Below are positions 26,699 through 35,009 of a DNA stretch of 64,000 nt, piece by piece. The stretch is taken from NCBI GenBank assembly GCA_963712465.1, contig CAVQHY010000004.1:186001-250000 (forward strand), given 5' to 3'. The DNA comes from CAVQHY01 sp963712465 (GTDB taxonomy: Bacteria; Actinomycetota; Thermoleophilia; Gaiellales; Gaiellaceae). Under the pieces are notes generated by a model. The model ran no database searches and had not been told where the DNA came from. It saw only the letters and a program-made list of their open reading frames with translations. Position 1 is the first letter of the stretch. Each line of letters begins with the position of its first letter. Made by a program: the position numbers and the translations under genes.

Positions 26699-27109
26699 AT
26701 GCGCGTCGAGGAGCCGCACGGGCTCGAGACGCTGGAGACGCTCGCGCCACAGATCCAGGCCTCGGTCGAGGCGCGACCCGACGGTCTCCTTCTCCACGAG
26801 AACATCACCTACTCGCAGGACCCGCCGCACTACGGCATGCGCCAGTACTGGCGCGATTTCGACTCGCTCGAGGCATGGGCGAAGACGCTGCCACACAAGC
26901 AGTGGTGGACCGACTACCTGCGGGACCGCGCCGGCACGTCGTTCTGGCACGAGACGTACTTCCGGCGCGGCGGTTTCGAGTCCGTGTTCGTCGATGTGGG
27001 GGATCCCGTCGGGCTCGCGCGCATCGCGCCCGCCGCCCCGGCCATCGGCCCGATGTTCTCCGCCCGCTCGCGCGTCGAGGCGGATCGATCGGACGCGGCG
27101 GCAGGATAG
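26699..27109 (+). CDS. DUF4188-family (monooxygenase-like) protein
   Basis: 136 residues from ATG 26699. HYGMRQYWRDFDSLEAWAK, the HKQWWTDYL segment, FWHETYFRRGGFESVF and PMFSARSR match the DUF4188 ferredoxin-fold family, annotated as putative monooxygenases. Family-like sequence (TTVDLSGYPDLVVIYLG) continues in frame upstream of this ATG, but between the flippase TAG (26615) and 26699 there is no ATG, GTG or TTG in frame. ACG at 26630 (ACG AGC GAG CTC) sits where a Met-Ser-Glu-Leu start would be expected, so translation may begin there or the start has mutated. Confidence 0.75.
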   Translation: MRVEEPHGLETLETLAPQIQASVEARPDGLLLHENITYSQDPPHYGMRQYWRDFDSLEAWAKTLPHKQWWTDYLRDRAGTSFWHETYFRRGGFESVFVDVGDPVGLARIAPAAPAIGPMFSARSRVEADRSDAAAG

Positions 27110-27150
27110 AACGGTCGCGCCCGGCGAGCTTCGGCCGAGGTGTGTGAAAC

Positions 27151-28140
27151 GTGCGGGCTCTCTGCTGTCCTGATTCGCTGAAGGGCGTCCTCGCAGCTTC
27201 GGAGGCCGCGTCCGCGCTGGCCGTGGGATTCGCCCGCGCGGGCGTGGAGGGCGAGCGCCTTCCGCTCGCCGACGGCGGGGAAGGCACGATGGACGTGCTC
27301 TACGCCGTCCTCGGCGGCGACTGGGGTCAGGCCGAGGTCGCTGATCCTCTCGGGCGGCTCGTCGAGGCGCGGTTCCTCCTGCTGCCCGACGGGCGCGCGG
27401 TCGTCGAATCGGCCGAGGCGATCGGGCTCTGGCGCCTCGAGCCCGGGGAGCGAGATCCGCTGCGCGCCTCGAGCCGGGGCCTCGGCGAGCTGGTACTCGC
27501 CGCAGCCGCCGCCGGTGCACGTGAGCTGGTCGTCACGCTGGGCGGCAGCTCGACGGTCGACGGTGGGGCAGGGCTTCGCGAGGTCGTGGGTGAGCTTCCC
27601 GTTCCGGTGACGGTCGCCTGTGACGTGCGCAACCCGCTGCTGGGCGAGCGCGGCGCGGCGCGGGTCTTCGGCCCGCAGAAGGGCGCGACGCCCGCGCAGG
27701 TGGAGCAGCTCGAGGCGAGACTCGCCGCGATCGAGGAGCTGCGCTCGGTCGCCGAGATCCCGGGTGCGGGAGCGGCCGGCGGGCTCGGCGCGGCGCTGGC
27801 CGCGCTCGGCGCGCGACTGGTGCCGGGGATCGACCTCGTGCTCGACGCCGTCCGATTCGAGGATCGGCTCGTGGGAGCGAGTCTCGTCGTCACCGGCGAG
27901 GGCACCGTCGACGGCTCCTCGGCCGAGGGCAAGGCCCCTGCGGGGGTGGCTGTGGCGTGTGCGCGGGCGGGCGTTCCCTGCGTCGTGTTCGGCGGGACGG
28001 TCGACCACGCGGCTCGTGTACCTCTCTACGAGCTCGGCGCGACCGCCGTGCTCGCGCTCAGCGGGGCGCCCGAGCGCGCACACGACGACCTCGGCGACCT
28101 GGGCCAAGCGCTCGGCCGGCTGCTCGTCGCGCTCACGTAG
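27151..28140 (+). CDS. glycerate kinase
   Basis: 329 residues of the GckA/GarK-type glycerate kinase family. PDSLKGVLAASEAASALAVG is the N-terminal substrate-binding motif. LADGGEGTMDVL, VVTLGGSSTVDGGAG and VFGPQKGATPAQVE follow, and the C-terminal half has LVVTGEGTVDGSSAEGKAP and CVVFGGTV. It phosphorylates D-glycerate to 2- or 3-phosphoglycerate in the cytosol. GTG 27151. It stands alone on the plus strand and is followed by hairpins. Confidence 0.9.
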   Translation: MRALCCPDSLKGVLAASEAASALAVGFARAGVEGERLPLADGGEGTMDVLYAVLGGDWGQAEVADPLGRLVEARFLLLPDGRAVVESAEAIGLWRLEPGERDPLRASSRGLGELVLAAAAAGARELVVTLGGSSTVDGGAGLREVVGELPVPVTVACDVRNPLLGERGAARVFGPQKGATPAQVEQLEARLAAIEELRSVAEIPGAGAAGGLGAALAALGARLVPGIDLVLDAVRFEDRLVGASLVVTGEGTVDGSSAEGKAPAGVAVACARAGVPCVVFGGTVDHAARVPLYELGATAVLALSGAPERAHDDLGDLGQALGRLLVALT

Positions 28141-28286
28141 GCGTCACCGCGACACTTCGGCGTGACGATCCCGCTCGCAGCCTCCGCGGGGGCTGGCGGA
28201 CTTCCTCGGGGCCACGATCCCGCTTCTCAGCGGGATCGGGCGGGGACGCTGCTGCTGCGCGTGCTCGGCCGCGGCCTCGAGAACCG
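28141..28286. terminator. intergenic region with terminator hairpins
   Basis: A 10-bp stem (28215-28224 / 28229-28238, CGATCCCGCT, loop TCTC) is the strongest hairpin. CGTCAC/GTGACG near 28142-28167 is weaker. Together they separate glycerate kinase from the convergent cNMP-binding gene. Short peptide-like stretches (LADFLGATIPLLSGIGRG, then LRVLGRGLENR in another frame) suggest an unidentifiable gene remnant. Confidence 0.45.
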
Positions 28287-28706
28287 CTAGCTGTGGTCGG
28301 ACCGCATCCGTCGGGCGAGCGTCTGGAGCAGCGCCCAGGCGACCGTTGGATGCTCCTCGACGAACGGGCGGAACTCCCACGGCGTCAGGCCGTAGCAGAC
28401 GAGGTCGGTGGCTGCGGTGATCGACGCGGATCGGATGCCCTCGTCGATCAAGGCGACCTCGCCGAAATGGTCGCCCGGGCCGAGCGTGGCCTTGGCCTCG
28501 CCGCCGACGCTCACCGTCGCGTTGCCGCTGCCGATGACGAAGAATCCCGCGCCGGTCTCGCCCTCGGCGACCACCGTCGCCCCCTCGGAGAAGACCCGCT
28601 CGCGCATCTGGTGCGCGAGCCGCTGAAGCTCTTTCTTTTCCAGGCCGTCGAAGAGCGGGACCGCCTGGAGCGCCTCGACGGGTGCCTCGGGCATCGGTTG
28701 GATCAT
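28287..28706 (-). CDS. cyclic-nucleotide-binding domain protein
   Basis: 139 residues forming a single cNMP-binding beta barrel: VPLFDGLEKKELQRLAHQMR, VFSEGATVVAEGETGAGFFV, LGPGDHFGEVALIDEGIRSA (the phosphate-binding cassette, with FGE and R-S-A) and a C-terminal helix. It has no DNA-binding or kinase domain, so it is a stand-alone sensor. The conserved RSA suggests real cAMP/cGMP binding; a class III cyclase gene lies at 55.8-57.6 kb. The start could also be ATG 28694. Confidence 0.8.
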   Translation of the reverse strand: MIQPMPEAPVEALQAVPLFDGLEKKELQRLAHQMRERVFSEGATVVAEGETGAGFFVIGSGNATVSVGGEAKATLGPGDHFGEVALIDEGIRSASITAATDLVCYGLTPWEFRPFVEEHPTVAWALLQTLARRMRSDHS

Positions 28707-28749
28707 AGCGTCGGCAGGGCCGGGGCGACCCGTGGCGACCACCGCGCGC

Positions 28750-29099
28750 ATGAGCAGCCAGGCCGCCCTCTACGCGCAGCTCGTCGAGGTGTTCCTCGGC
28801 CGCTACGCGAGCGAGGGCGACCTCTTTGGGGTCCGTTCTGCGGCTCGGGTACGAGGCTGGTCGAGGCGAACGCCTTCGGGGCGCGGGCGCGCCCGGCTGC
28901 GACGTGTCGGCCTACAACTGTTCCTCTCGCGGGCGAAGACCGCGCGATACGAGCCGGCGAGGCTGCTCGCGGACGTCCTGAGGCTGATGTCGCGCTGCTT
29001 CGCCACGTGAACCGGCGAACCGGCCGGAGAAGCGGCGAGTACTTCGAGGAGGTGCTCGTCGCCAAACCCCTAGGAGGCTTCGCGAAACGAGCTAGCTGA
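28750..29099 (+). pseudogene. DNA methyltransferase remnant
   Basis: Pieces of a DNA-methylase-type protein appear in three frames within 350 bp: an N-terminal segment (AALYAQLVEVFLGRYASEGD), the SAM-binding motif GPFCGSGTRLVEANAFGARA, then GCDVSAYNC and SRAKTARYEPARLLADVL, and a C-terminal YFEEVLVAKP. The conserved catalytic middle is absent, so this is a deleted, frameshifted relic of a modification methylase. It is not functional. Confidence 0.6.
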
Positions 29100-29502
29100 G
29101 CCCAGGCGATGGCGGCGAAGGATGGGATCCTGCCGGGCCCCTGCCCTCGCGCCGCGCCGCGGCGATGAGGAGGACGCCTGCCACCAGCGGTGGCAGGGCC
29201 ACTTGCAGCGCCCACGCGATCCGGGTCCCGACAGACTCGTCGGAGCCGAAGAACGCGAACGCGTAGAGCGACGCAAGCCCGAAGGCGATGATCACGAGCA
29301 CGATGCCCACGGCGACAGGATGTCGCCAGCCGAGGTAGACGAACGCGCCGAGAAGCGCGGCCGGAGGGAGGTGTTGGAGCCCCGAGAGGTCGCCGCCGAT
29401 CATCTCTCCGACGCCCATGGCCGAAAAGAAGAGGGAGCCGAGCCCCACGATGACGAGCCCGGCGACCTTCATCCTGCGCCCGCGTCGGTCAAGGTCACTC
29501 AT
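29092..29502 (-). CDS. hypothetical four-TM membrane protein
   Basis: 136 residues with about four hydrophobic helices (VAGLVIVGLGSLFFSAMGVG; ALLGAFVYLGW; AVGIVLVIIAFGLASLYAFA; WALQVALPPLVAGVLLIAA), a basic N-terminus and a Pro/Gly/Ser-rich C-terminal tail. No catalytic motif is visible. Family unknown to me; the hydrophobic profile supports a real integral membrane protein. Confidence 0.65.
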   Translation of the reverse strand: MSDLDRRGRRMKVAGLVIVGLGSLFFSAMGVGEMIGGDLSGLQHLPPAALLGAFVYLGWRHPVAVGIVLVIIAFGLASLYAFAFFGSDESVGTRIAWALQVALPPLVAGVLLIAAARREGRGPAGSHPSPPSPGLS

Positions 29503-29625
29503 GGCCCTAGGATGCGCGCGCTGCGCTGCCCGCGCGTCGGTGCCGGCCCCGAGCGGGCGTACGGATTTCCGCTGAACCGGGCCACCGCGTCTCGCCGATC
29601 CCCCCTGGAACCCGGGAGCAGTCGC

Positions 29626-29844
29626 TCAGGATTCAGGTCCGGCGGTGCGCGCGCGGGCGCCGAGCTCCTCGACCTTGCCCTGGGCCTCGTCGAGCTTCGC
29701 CACGCAGATCCGGTAGAGCTCCTCGCCGCGCTGCCACAGGGCGAGCGCTCCCTCGAGGTCGGCGTGGCCGCTCTCGAGCTCCGCGACGATCCGCTCGAGC
29801 TCCGTTCGCGCCTGCTCGAAGGTCAGCGTCTCGGGCTCGCTCAC
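29626..29844 (-). CDS. xseB: exodeoxyribonuclease VII small subunit
   Basis: 72 residues with the XseB pattern: LTFEQARTELERIVAELESG, then LEGALALWQRGEELYRICVA and a helical end. The GTG start overlaps the xseA stop (GTGA), giving the usual xseA-xseB pair. Together they degrade single-stranded DNA; the small subunit binds along the helical arms of XseA. Confidence 0.92.
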   Translation of the reverse strand: MSEPETLTFEQARTELERIVAELESGHADLEGALALWQRGEELYRICVAKLDEAQGKVEELGARARTAGPES

Positions 29845-30995
29845 GGCGATACGTCCTCGACCCGCGCGCCGAACCCCCCGGCGGCGAGCTCGACGTCGAC
29901 CCGCTGGCCGGGCTCGAGCGCCGTTGCCGCTCGGACGATGCTGCTCTCGGAGCGGACGATCGCGTAGCCGCGGGCGAGCGTCGCCGAGGGTGAGAGGGCT
30001 CGCAACCGGCCGGCTGCGGCGTCGAGAGCCGCCCGTTTGCGCTCGAGTAGGAGCCGCGGCGCAAGCCGGAGCCGTTCGCCGTCTCGACGGAGCTCGCCTC
30101 GCGCGCGGTCGAGCCGTGCGCGTGTCTCCCGGGCAAGTGTGTCCCGCAGTCGCTCGAGGCGCTCCCTGAGCTCTCGCTCGTCGGGGACGACCAGGCGCGC
30201 TGCCGCGGTGGGCGTGGAGGCGCGGGCGTCCGCGGCGAGGTCGACGAGCGGTACGTCCTGCTCGTGGCCGACCGCGGAGACGACGGGGACGGGGCACGAC
30301 GCAACCGCGCGGACGAGGCGCTCGTCGCTGAAGGGCAGGAGGTCCTCGAAGCTCCCGCCCCCGCGGGAGAGGACGATCACGTCGACCTCGGGCTCGGCGG
30401 CGACGGCGGCGATTGCGGCGCACAGGCGACCGGGCGCGGCAGGGCCCTGGACGACGGTCTCGGCGACGACGATGCTCGCCGACGGGAAGCGGGCCCGCAC
30501 GGCGGTGAGAAAGTCGCCCTTCGCGGCGGCCTCGCTGCCGGTGACCAGGCCGATCCTTCTCGGGAACAGCGGAATGCGCCGCTTGCGCTCCTCGGCGAAC
30601 AGCCCCTCGGCGGCCAGCTTCTTGCGGAGCCGCTCGAGGCCCGCGAGCACCGCCCCGAGCCCGACGCGCTCGAGTGTGAGGGCGCGCAGGCGAAACACCG
30701 CCCGCTGTGCGTAGAGCTCGGGCCGCCCATACACGTGGATCCGCTCGCCGTCGACGAGCTCGAGGCGGAGCGCGTCGAAACCGCCGCGCGCCATCGTGAC
30801 GGCAAGGGACGAACCGTCGGCCGGATCCTTGAGCGTGAAGAACACATTCGCCCAGCCAGGCTGCCGGCTCAGCTCGGTCACCTCGCCCTCGACCCACAGC
30901 GTCGGTAGGCGCTCGAGCCACGAGGCGACGCCGCGATTGAACGCGGACACGGGGTACACCCTGCGCTCGCCGTAGAGGACCGGCTCGGGTCTCAT
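29841..30995 (-). CDS. xseA: exodeoxyribonuclease VII large subunit
   Basis: 384 residues. An N-terminal OB fold (VYPVSAFNRGVASWLERL, LWVEGEVTELSRQPGWANVF) is followed by the catalytic domain (RIGLVTGSEAAAKGDFLTAV; VIVLSRGGGSFEDLLPFSDE; VPVVSAVGHEQDVPLVDLAA) and a long helical arm rich in Arg/Leu/Glu. The order and length match XseA. ATG 30995 is preferred because homology begins there; an ATG at 31061 would add 22 residues of unlike composition. Confidence 0.93.
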   Translation of the reverse strand: MRPEPVLYGERRVYPVSAFNRGVASWLERLPTLWVEGEVTELSRQPGWANVFFTLKDPADGSSLAVTMARGGFDALRLELVDGERIHVYGRPELYAQRAVFRLRALTLERVGLGAVLAGLERLRKKLAAEGLFAEERKRRIPLFPRRIGLVTGSEAAAKGDFLTAVRARFPSASIVVAETVVQGPAAPGRLCAAIAAVAAEPEVDVIVLSRGGGSFEDLLPFSDERLVRAVASCPVPVVSAVGHEQDVPLVDLAADARASTPTAAARLVVPDERELRERLERLRDTLARETRARLDRARGELRRDGERLRLAPRLLLERKRAALDAAAGRLRALSPSATLARGYAIVRSESSIVRAATALEPGQRVDVELAAGGFGARVEDVSP

Positions 30996-31059
30996 TCCGA
31001 GATTCTCGCAAGCGAGCCGTGAGGGCAGGAGCGGCGGGCCTGCGGGCGAACGTTGCAGC

Positions 31060-31626
31060 ATGTTGCGTCAGCGTCTGCCTCTCGCTCTCTCGATCACGGC
31101 GGTGATAGTCGCGGTGCTCGGCTCGACCCCTGTGGGCGGGGCAGCCCGTGACCGCGTCCTCGACGTCGTCCCGTTCGCGAAGAACTCCTCGGCCGTGAAC
31201 GGAATCAAGGCGTCGCGCACGCCCACGCCCGGTCGACTTCTTCCGCTCGGCCGAGACGGCCTCTTCCCGGCGAGCGTCATGCCGAAGACCGGCGCATACG
31301 CGTTCGTGCAGTGGCCGACGAAGGAGAGCCCCGTGCTGGACTCGGCGCGGTCGAAGGGGTTCGTCGGTCTCACGCACCCGGGCACCGGCGTCTACTGTCT
31401 CGCGCCCGAGCCGGGTATCGACCCGACCACGACGGTTGCGCTCGTCTCTCCCGAGTGGGGAAACTCGGCCGGGCCGAACAACCTCTTCGCCTACGCGAAC
31501 GCCGCCGGCAAGCACTGCCCTGCCGGCACGTTCGAGGTTCGCACCTACCAGTACGCGACGGGCGGGGACGCGAAGCCGGACGTCAAGCCGAGCGACAACG
31601 TCTCGTTCGTCCTGCTCGTTCCCTGA
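31060..31626 (+). CDS. secreted hypothetical protein
   Basis: 188 residues. The N-terminus is a signal-peptide-like segment (RLPLALSITAVIVAVLGSTP, then GGAA). The mature part contains TPGRLLPLGRDGLFPASVMP, the pattern of Thermoleophilia exported proteins of unknown role, and two widely spaced cysteines that could form a disulfide (YCLAP, HCPAG). No enzyme motif is visible. It is transcribed divergently from xseA with a 64-bp gap and no clear Shine-Dalgarno site. Confidence 0.7.
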   Translation: MLRQRLPLALSITAVIVAVLGSTPVGGAARDRVLDVVPFAKNSSAVNGIKASRTPTPGRLLPLGRDGLFPASVMPKTGAYAFVQWPTKESPVLDSARSKGFVGLTHPGTGVYCLAPEPGIDPTTTVALVSPEWGNSAGPNNLFAYANAAGKHCPAGTFEVRTYQYATGGDAKPDVKPSDNVSFVLLVP

Positions 31627-31670
31627 GCCTGGCGGAGCACGTCAGCGGACGCGCCCGTGCCCGAGCTTGG

Positions 31671-32279
31671 CTATCCGTGCAGGTCGGCGCGGCCCGATGG
31701 CGGCTCGAGCGTCTCCGTCTGTGCGGCGTGCCGATCGGAGTCGGCGATCTCGTCGCCGTGAGCGCGCTCGGCGCGCTCGCCGGCGGATCGCTGGGTGACG
31801 GAGCGGTCGTCAGGTTCGGTCTCGTGCCCCGCGAGACGTTGGTCGCCGGCGGGCTCGGCCGGCTGCTCCTGTTTCTCCTCGTGGGCCTTCGTCTCGGCCG
31901 GAGGCGCCGGCGGGGGGGAAACACTCTGCACGACGACGATCACCGGTCGAGGCTTGCTCGCAGCCGGCCTGGCGGGCTTGGCCGGCGCCTCCTTCGCCCT
32001 CGGCCGGCGCTCGGGCCTGCCGGCGCCGGGAGCGCGACCACTCCCGGCCGTGCGGACGACCAGGCCCGCGGCCTGGGCGTCGGGGGCGACCGGTGCAGCC
32101 GCCTGCTCGAGAGGCGGTACGAGCTCGATCGACCGGACCCCGCTCACGATCAGCGCGACCCCCGGAACGATGAGCCAGGCCATGCCGACGGCCCACCAAT
32201 CGCGCGTCGCGCTAGAGAGGGGCGGCCGCAGTCGCTTCCAGTAGTCGGCGCGGGCTCGAGCCCGGCTTGGAAGGGACAT
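31671..32279 (-). CDS. hypothetical single-TM protein with Pro/Ala-rich tail
   Basis: 202 residues. A basic N-terminal arm, one transmembrane helix (WAVGMAWLIVPGVALIVSGV, residues ~29-48), then a long low-complexity Pro/Ala/Lys/Glu tail without a fold signature. AGGAC sits just before ATG 32279. The composition suggests a wall-spanning or periplasmic linker protein. Coding status is moderately supported by the ribosome binding site and the defined helix. Confidence 0.55.
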   Translation of the reverse strand: MSLPSRARARADYWKRLRPPLSSATRDWWAVGMAWLIVPGVALIVSGVRSIELVPPLEQAAAPVAPDAQAAGLVVRTAGSGRAPGAGRPERRPRAKEAPAKPARPAASKPRPVIVVVQSVSPPPAPPAETKAHEEKQEQPAEPAGDQRLAGHETEPDDRSVTQRSAGERAERAHGDEIADSDRHAAQTETLEPPSGRADLHG

Positions 32280-32364
32280 GTCCTGGTGATCGGCACCCTT
32301 GCGGGCAGAAAGACTCCCCCAAACGGGTGAGTCCGTCCCTCCCCCTCCCGGTGCGGACGGGTCC

Positions 32365-32568
32365 CTAGAGGAGGATCTGCGCGGCGACCTCAGGGGCGCA
32401 GCCGCCCCGGAGCACCAGGTCGACGGCTGTGTGCAGGTCGGCCTCGCTCTGTGCGACCCGCTCGGCGAGCGGAAGCGGGAACCCGGCCTCGATCAGGACG
32501 TGCAGCCGCCAGCTCTCGACCTTGCCGCGTTCGTCGTGCTCGGGCTCGACGGTGGTCAGCTCGTCCAT
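32365..32568 (-). CDS. small conserved hypothetical protein
   Basis: 67 residues, predicted helical: ESWRLHVLIEAGFPLPLAER followed by VAQSEADLHTAVDLVLRGG. The pattern of an acidic N-terminus and two helices around a Pro-Leu turn is one I associate with small actinobacterial proteins of unknown function. GAAGG precedes the ATG. There is no neighbour in the same operon. Confidence 0.65.
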   Translation of the reverse strand: MDELTTVEPEHDERGKVESWRLHVLIEAGFPLPLAERVAQSEADLHTAVDLVLRGGCAPEVAAQILL

Positions 32569-32755
32569 CCTTCGTCGGTTCGCCTTCCTCTAGACGATCC
32601 CTCCCGCGAAAAGTTGCCGCGGGGTCGCGCCCGACAGAGAGGCAAGCGGCACTTGGCACCGCCTGGCGCCCCGCACCCCCTTGCCTGCAAGCGGCCGTCG
32701 CTCGTCAGGTGAGTTCTCGTTCTTGATCTCGAGCCCGGCCGTGGTCGGCCTCTGG

Positions 32756-33871
32756 CTAGCCGATCTGGTGAGTGCGCAGCGTCCGCTCGAGATCGGCGAT
32801 CTTCGCTGTCAGCTCGACCTCGATCTGCTGCTGGTAGGCGTCCATTCGCGACTCGGCGTTCGAGAGCGCCTCGTTCAGCCGCTCCGTGATCAGGCGGACT
32901 CTCTCGGTCGCGATCTCCTGCTGGGTCTCGGCCGCCCGCGCGAGGTCCTGTACCTGGCGCTGGAGCCGCTCGACGGTCGTTCTGGAAGACTCGGCGATCC
33001 GCTCGGCGACATCCTTCTCCGCGCGGACCGCGAAGGTTTCCATCGCCTTGTCGAGCTCGCGGTTGAGTCGCTCCGCCGACCTGTCGCGAGCCTTGCGAAT
33101 CTGCTCGTCGAAGCGGCGCTCTGCCTCCTCGACGATCCGGGTCGTGGCCCGGTCGAGCGACCGTTCGAGCGACTCGACCTGGCGCCGCTCGGCGTCGGCG
33201 AGCGCTGCCATGAGGCGCTGCATCGCTTCGGTCTCCTCGCGCTCGATCTGGTCGCGCATCGCGCGCTCCCGCACGCGCAGCCGTTCGCTCACCTCGTGCA
33301 GGGCGCGCCGGCGCTCGGCCGCATGCGCCTCGATCTCCGTCTCGGTCTCGAGGGCGATGTCCCGCGCCATCCGCTCGAGGTCCTCGCGAAGCTTGGCCAG
33401 CTGCACCCGTTGCTCGCTCGTGAAGGTCTCCAGCGCCTCGGCGTCGGCGGTCAGCCGCGCGTCGTAGGCGGCCAGCGCCACGGTCTGGCGCTGGGCGAGC
33501 TGTGCGAACTGGGCCTCCCGGCTGCGCTGCCCCCGGTCGAGGTCGTCGACCCAGGCGCGGACCCGCTCCTCGAGCTTGCGCTGCTCGCGCAGAATCTCGC
33601 CGGCGAGCAGCTCCTTGGCTTCCTCCAGCTGCTGGGCGAGCACCTCTCGCCGCTCGACGGCGAACCGGCGCTCCTGCTCGGTGAGGATGTGGCTCGCCTC
33701 GGCGCGCTCACGGGCGAGCGTGTGGCTCAGCTCGGCCCGGCGCTGCTCCTCCTCCTCGTCGAGGTAGGCGGCGAGCCCGGCCTTTGCCTGCTCGATCAGA
33801 TCGTCGGCCGTGGGAGCTCGCTCCCGGCTGCGGCCGCCCAGGCGGTCAAGCGCTCGCGTCATCGTCCTCAT
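32756..33871 (-). CDS. long coiled-coil protein
   Basis: 371 residues, almost wholly charged heptad-like helix (repeated E/R/Q-rich segments such as EEEEQRRAELSHTLARERAE and RRFDEQIRKARDRSAERLNR). There is no signal peptide or catalytic motif. It probably forms an extended dimeric rod with a structural or scaffold role. The start overlaps the upstream serine-hydrolase stop by 17-26 bp, depending on ATG 33862 or 33871, so it belongs to the ubiE-ubiA-hydrolase transcript. Confidence 0.75.
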   Translation of the reverse strand: MRTMTRALDRLGGRSRERAPTADDLIEQAKAGLAAYLDEEEEQRRAELSHTLARERAEASHILTEQERRFAVERREVLAQQLEEAKELLAGEILREQRKLEERVRAWVDDLDRGQRSREAQFAQLAQRQTVALAAYDARLTADAEALETFTSEQRVQLAKLREDLERMARDIALETETEIEAHAAERRRALHEVSERLRVRERAMRDQIEREETEAMQRLMAALADAERRQVESLERSLDRATTRIVEEAERRFDEQIRKARDRSAERLNRELDKAMETFAVRAEKDVAERIAESSRTTVERLQRQVQDLARAAETQQEIATERVRLITERLNEALSNAESRMDAYQQQIEVELTAKIADLERTLRTHQIG

Positions 33872-35009
33872 GGTACGGCTGCGGGCGGGCTAGCTCGCGA
33901 AACCGTCTCAACCCCGCCGCGGCGACCCGACCCGCCAGCACATCGGAAGAGGTGCCGACGCCCGCGCCGTACGTCATCACGGCGGCCACGAGCGCGCCGC
34001 CGGGCCAGTAGACGATCCCCGCGTCGTGCCGGGCGGAGGAGATCCAGCCTGCCTTGTGCGGTACGGCGACGCCGCCGCCGCGCACGAAGCGGTCGAGCTT
34101 GCCGTGGTCGGCCGAGTGCACGAGGAGGTAGAGGAGCCAGCGGGCGTCCTGCGGCGTGATGCCGTGGCCCCTGACGAGCGCACCGCGTCCGCCGGCACCC
34201 TGGTGGACGAGCGTCGCAAGCCGCGCAAGGTCGTAGGCGGTCGTGTACTTGCCCACCCCCCAGGAAGGCTGGTAGTCGACGCGCAGCGGGATCGGCCGGT
34301 CGGCCGAGATCTCCTCGATCAGATAGCCGCCGTACATCTCCGAGTCGTTGACGCCGACGCTGCGCATCAGCGCGTCGACCATCTGGCCGCCGGCCGAGGT
34401 CGATCCTCCGATCGCGACCTCGAGCTCGTTCGCGGCCCGGTCGTCCGAGTAGACGAGCATCCGGTGCATGAGGCCGGCGATCCCGGTTCCCTGTTCCGGC
34501 GGGCTCGGAGTCCGGGAAAGCACAGTCAGGGCGATCGCCAGCTTCAGGGTCGAGGCGGCCGGGAAGCGTGCCCGTGCGTTCCAGGCGGCCCCTGCCCCCG
34601 TGCCGAGATCCTGGACGTAAGCCGCCGACGCGCCGGGAAATCGCCGCAGGAGTGCGCGAACGTGCGTCGCGAGCCTCCCGTCCTCGTGGCCCCGGAAGCC
34701 GGTCGGAGCGCCCGCGCGGGGCAACCCGAACACCGGGGCGACCGTCGCGCTCGCTTTGTCGCCTTCGTCGTTCACGGCCGTGACGCGGATGCGAACGTCC
34801 CTGCGCGGCAGCGCGATCGTGACCGAGAAGCGGCGTCCGGACGGTCGTCTCGACACGACCGGCTTGCCGTCGACCGACACCACGATCCAGTCGGTTTTCG
34901 GCGAGACCGTGCCGGCGACCCGCCCGAACGACACCTCGTGTGGGGCGGGTGCGACGATCGCCGGCGGCTGGAGCGCCGGCGCCTGAGGAACGGCCGCGAC
35001 GGAGATCAC
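33846..35009 (-). CDS. class A beta-lactamase-like serine hydrolase
   Basis: 387 residues. Residues ~1-90 contain an Ig-like beta domain (TVSPKTDWIVVSVDGKPVVS, RRDVRIRVTAVNDEGDKAS). The remainder is a Beta-lactamase2-type domain with SxxK in AASTLKLAIALT, an SDN-like YSDDRAANELE, and KAG in VPHKAGWISS replacing KTG. Such proteins are serine hydrolases or penicillin-interacting enzymes and need not confer resistance. The GTG start overlaps the UbiA-like stop (GTGA). No obvious signal peptide is seen, though the Pro/Ala-rich N-terminus may hide one. Confidence 0.82.
   Translation of the reverse strand: MISVAAVPQAPALQPPAIVAPAPHEVSFGRVAGTVSPKTDWIVVSVDGKPVVSRRPSGRRFSVTIALPRRDVRIRVTAVNDEGDKASATVAPVFGLPRAGAPTGFRGHEDGRLATHVRALLRRFPGASAAYVQDLGTGAGAAWNARARFPAASTLKLAIALTVLSRTPSPPEQGTGIAGLMHRMLVYSDDRAANELEVAIGGSTSAGGQMVDALMRSVGVNDSEMYGGYLIEEISADRPIPLRVDYQPSWGVGKYTTAYDLARLATLVHQGAGGRGALVRGHGITPQDARWLLYLLVHSADHGKLDRFVRGGGVAVPHKAGWISSARHDAGIVYWPGGALVAAVMTYGAGVGTSSDVLAGRVAAAGLRRFRELARPQPYHEDDDASA

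Noticed and set aside
25538..27520. Long minus-strand open frame opposite the glycosyltransferase, flippase and DUF4188 genes
   Set aside because: Arg/Pro/Gly-rich antisense shadow without motifs. The plus-strand genes have full family signatures.
31311..32330. Plus-strand open frame overlapping the secreted protein and the Pro/Ala-rich gene
   Set aside because: No coherent domain. It overlaps two better-supported genes on either strand and is Arg/Gly-rich like other GC shadows.
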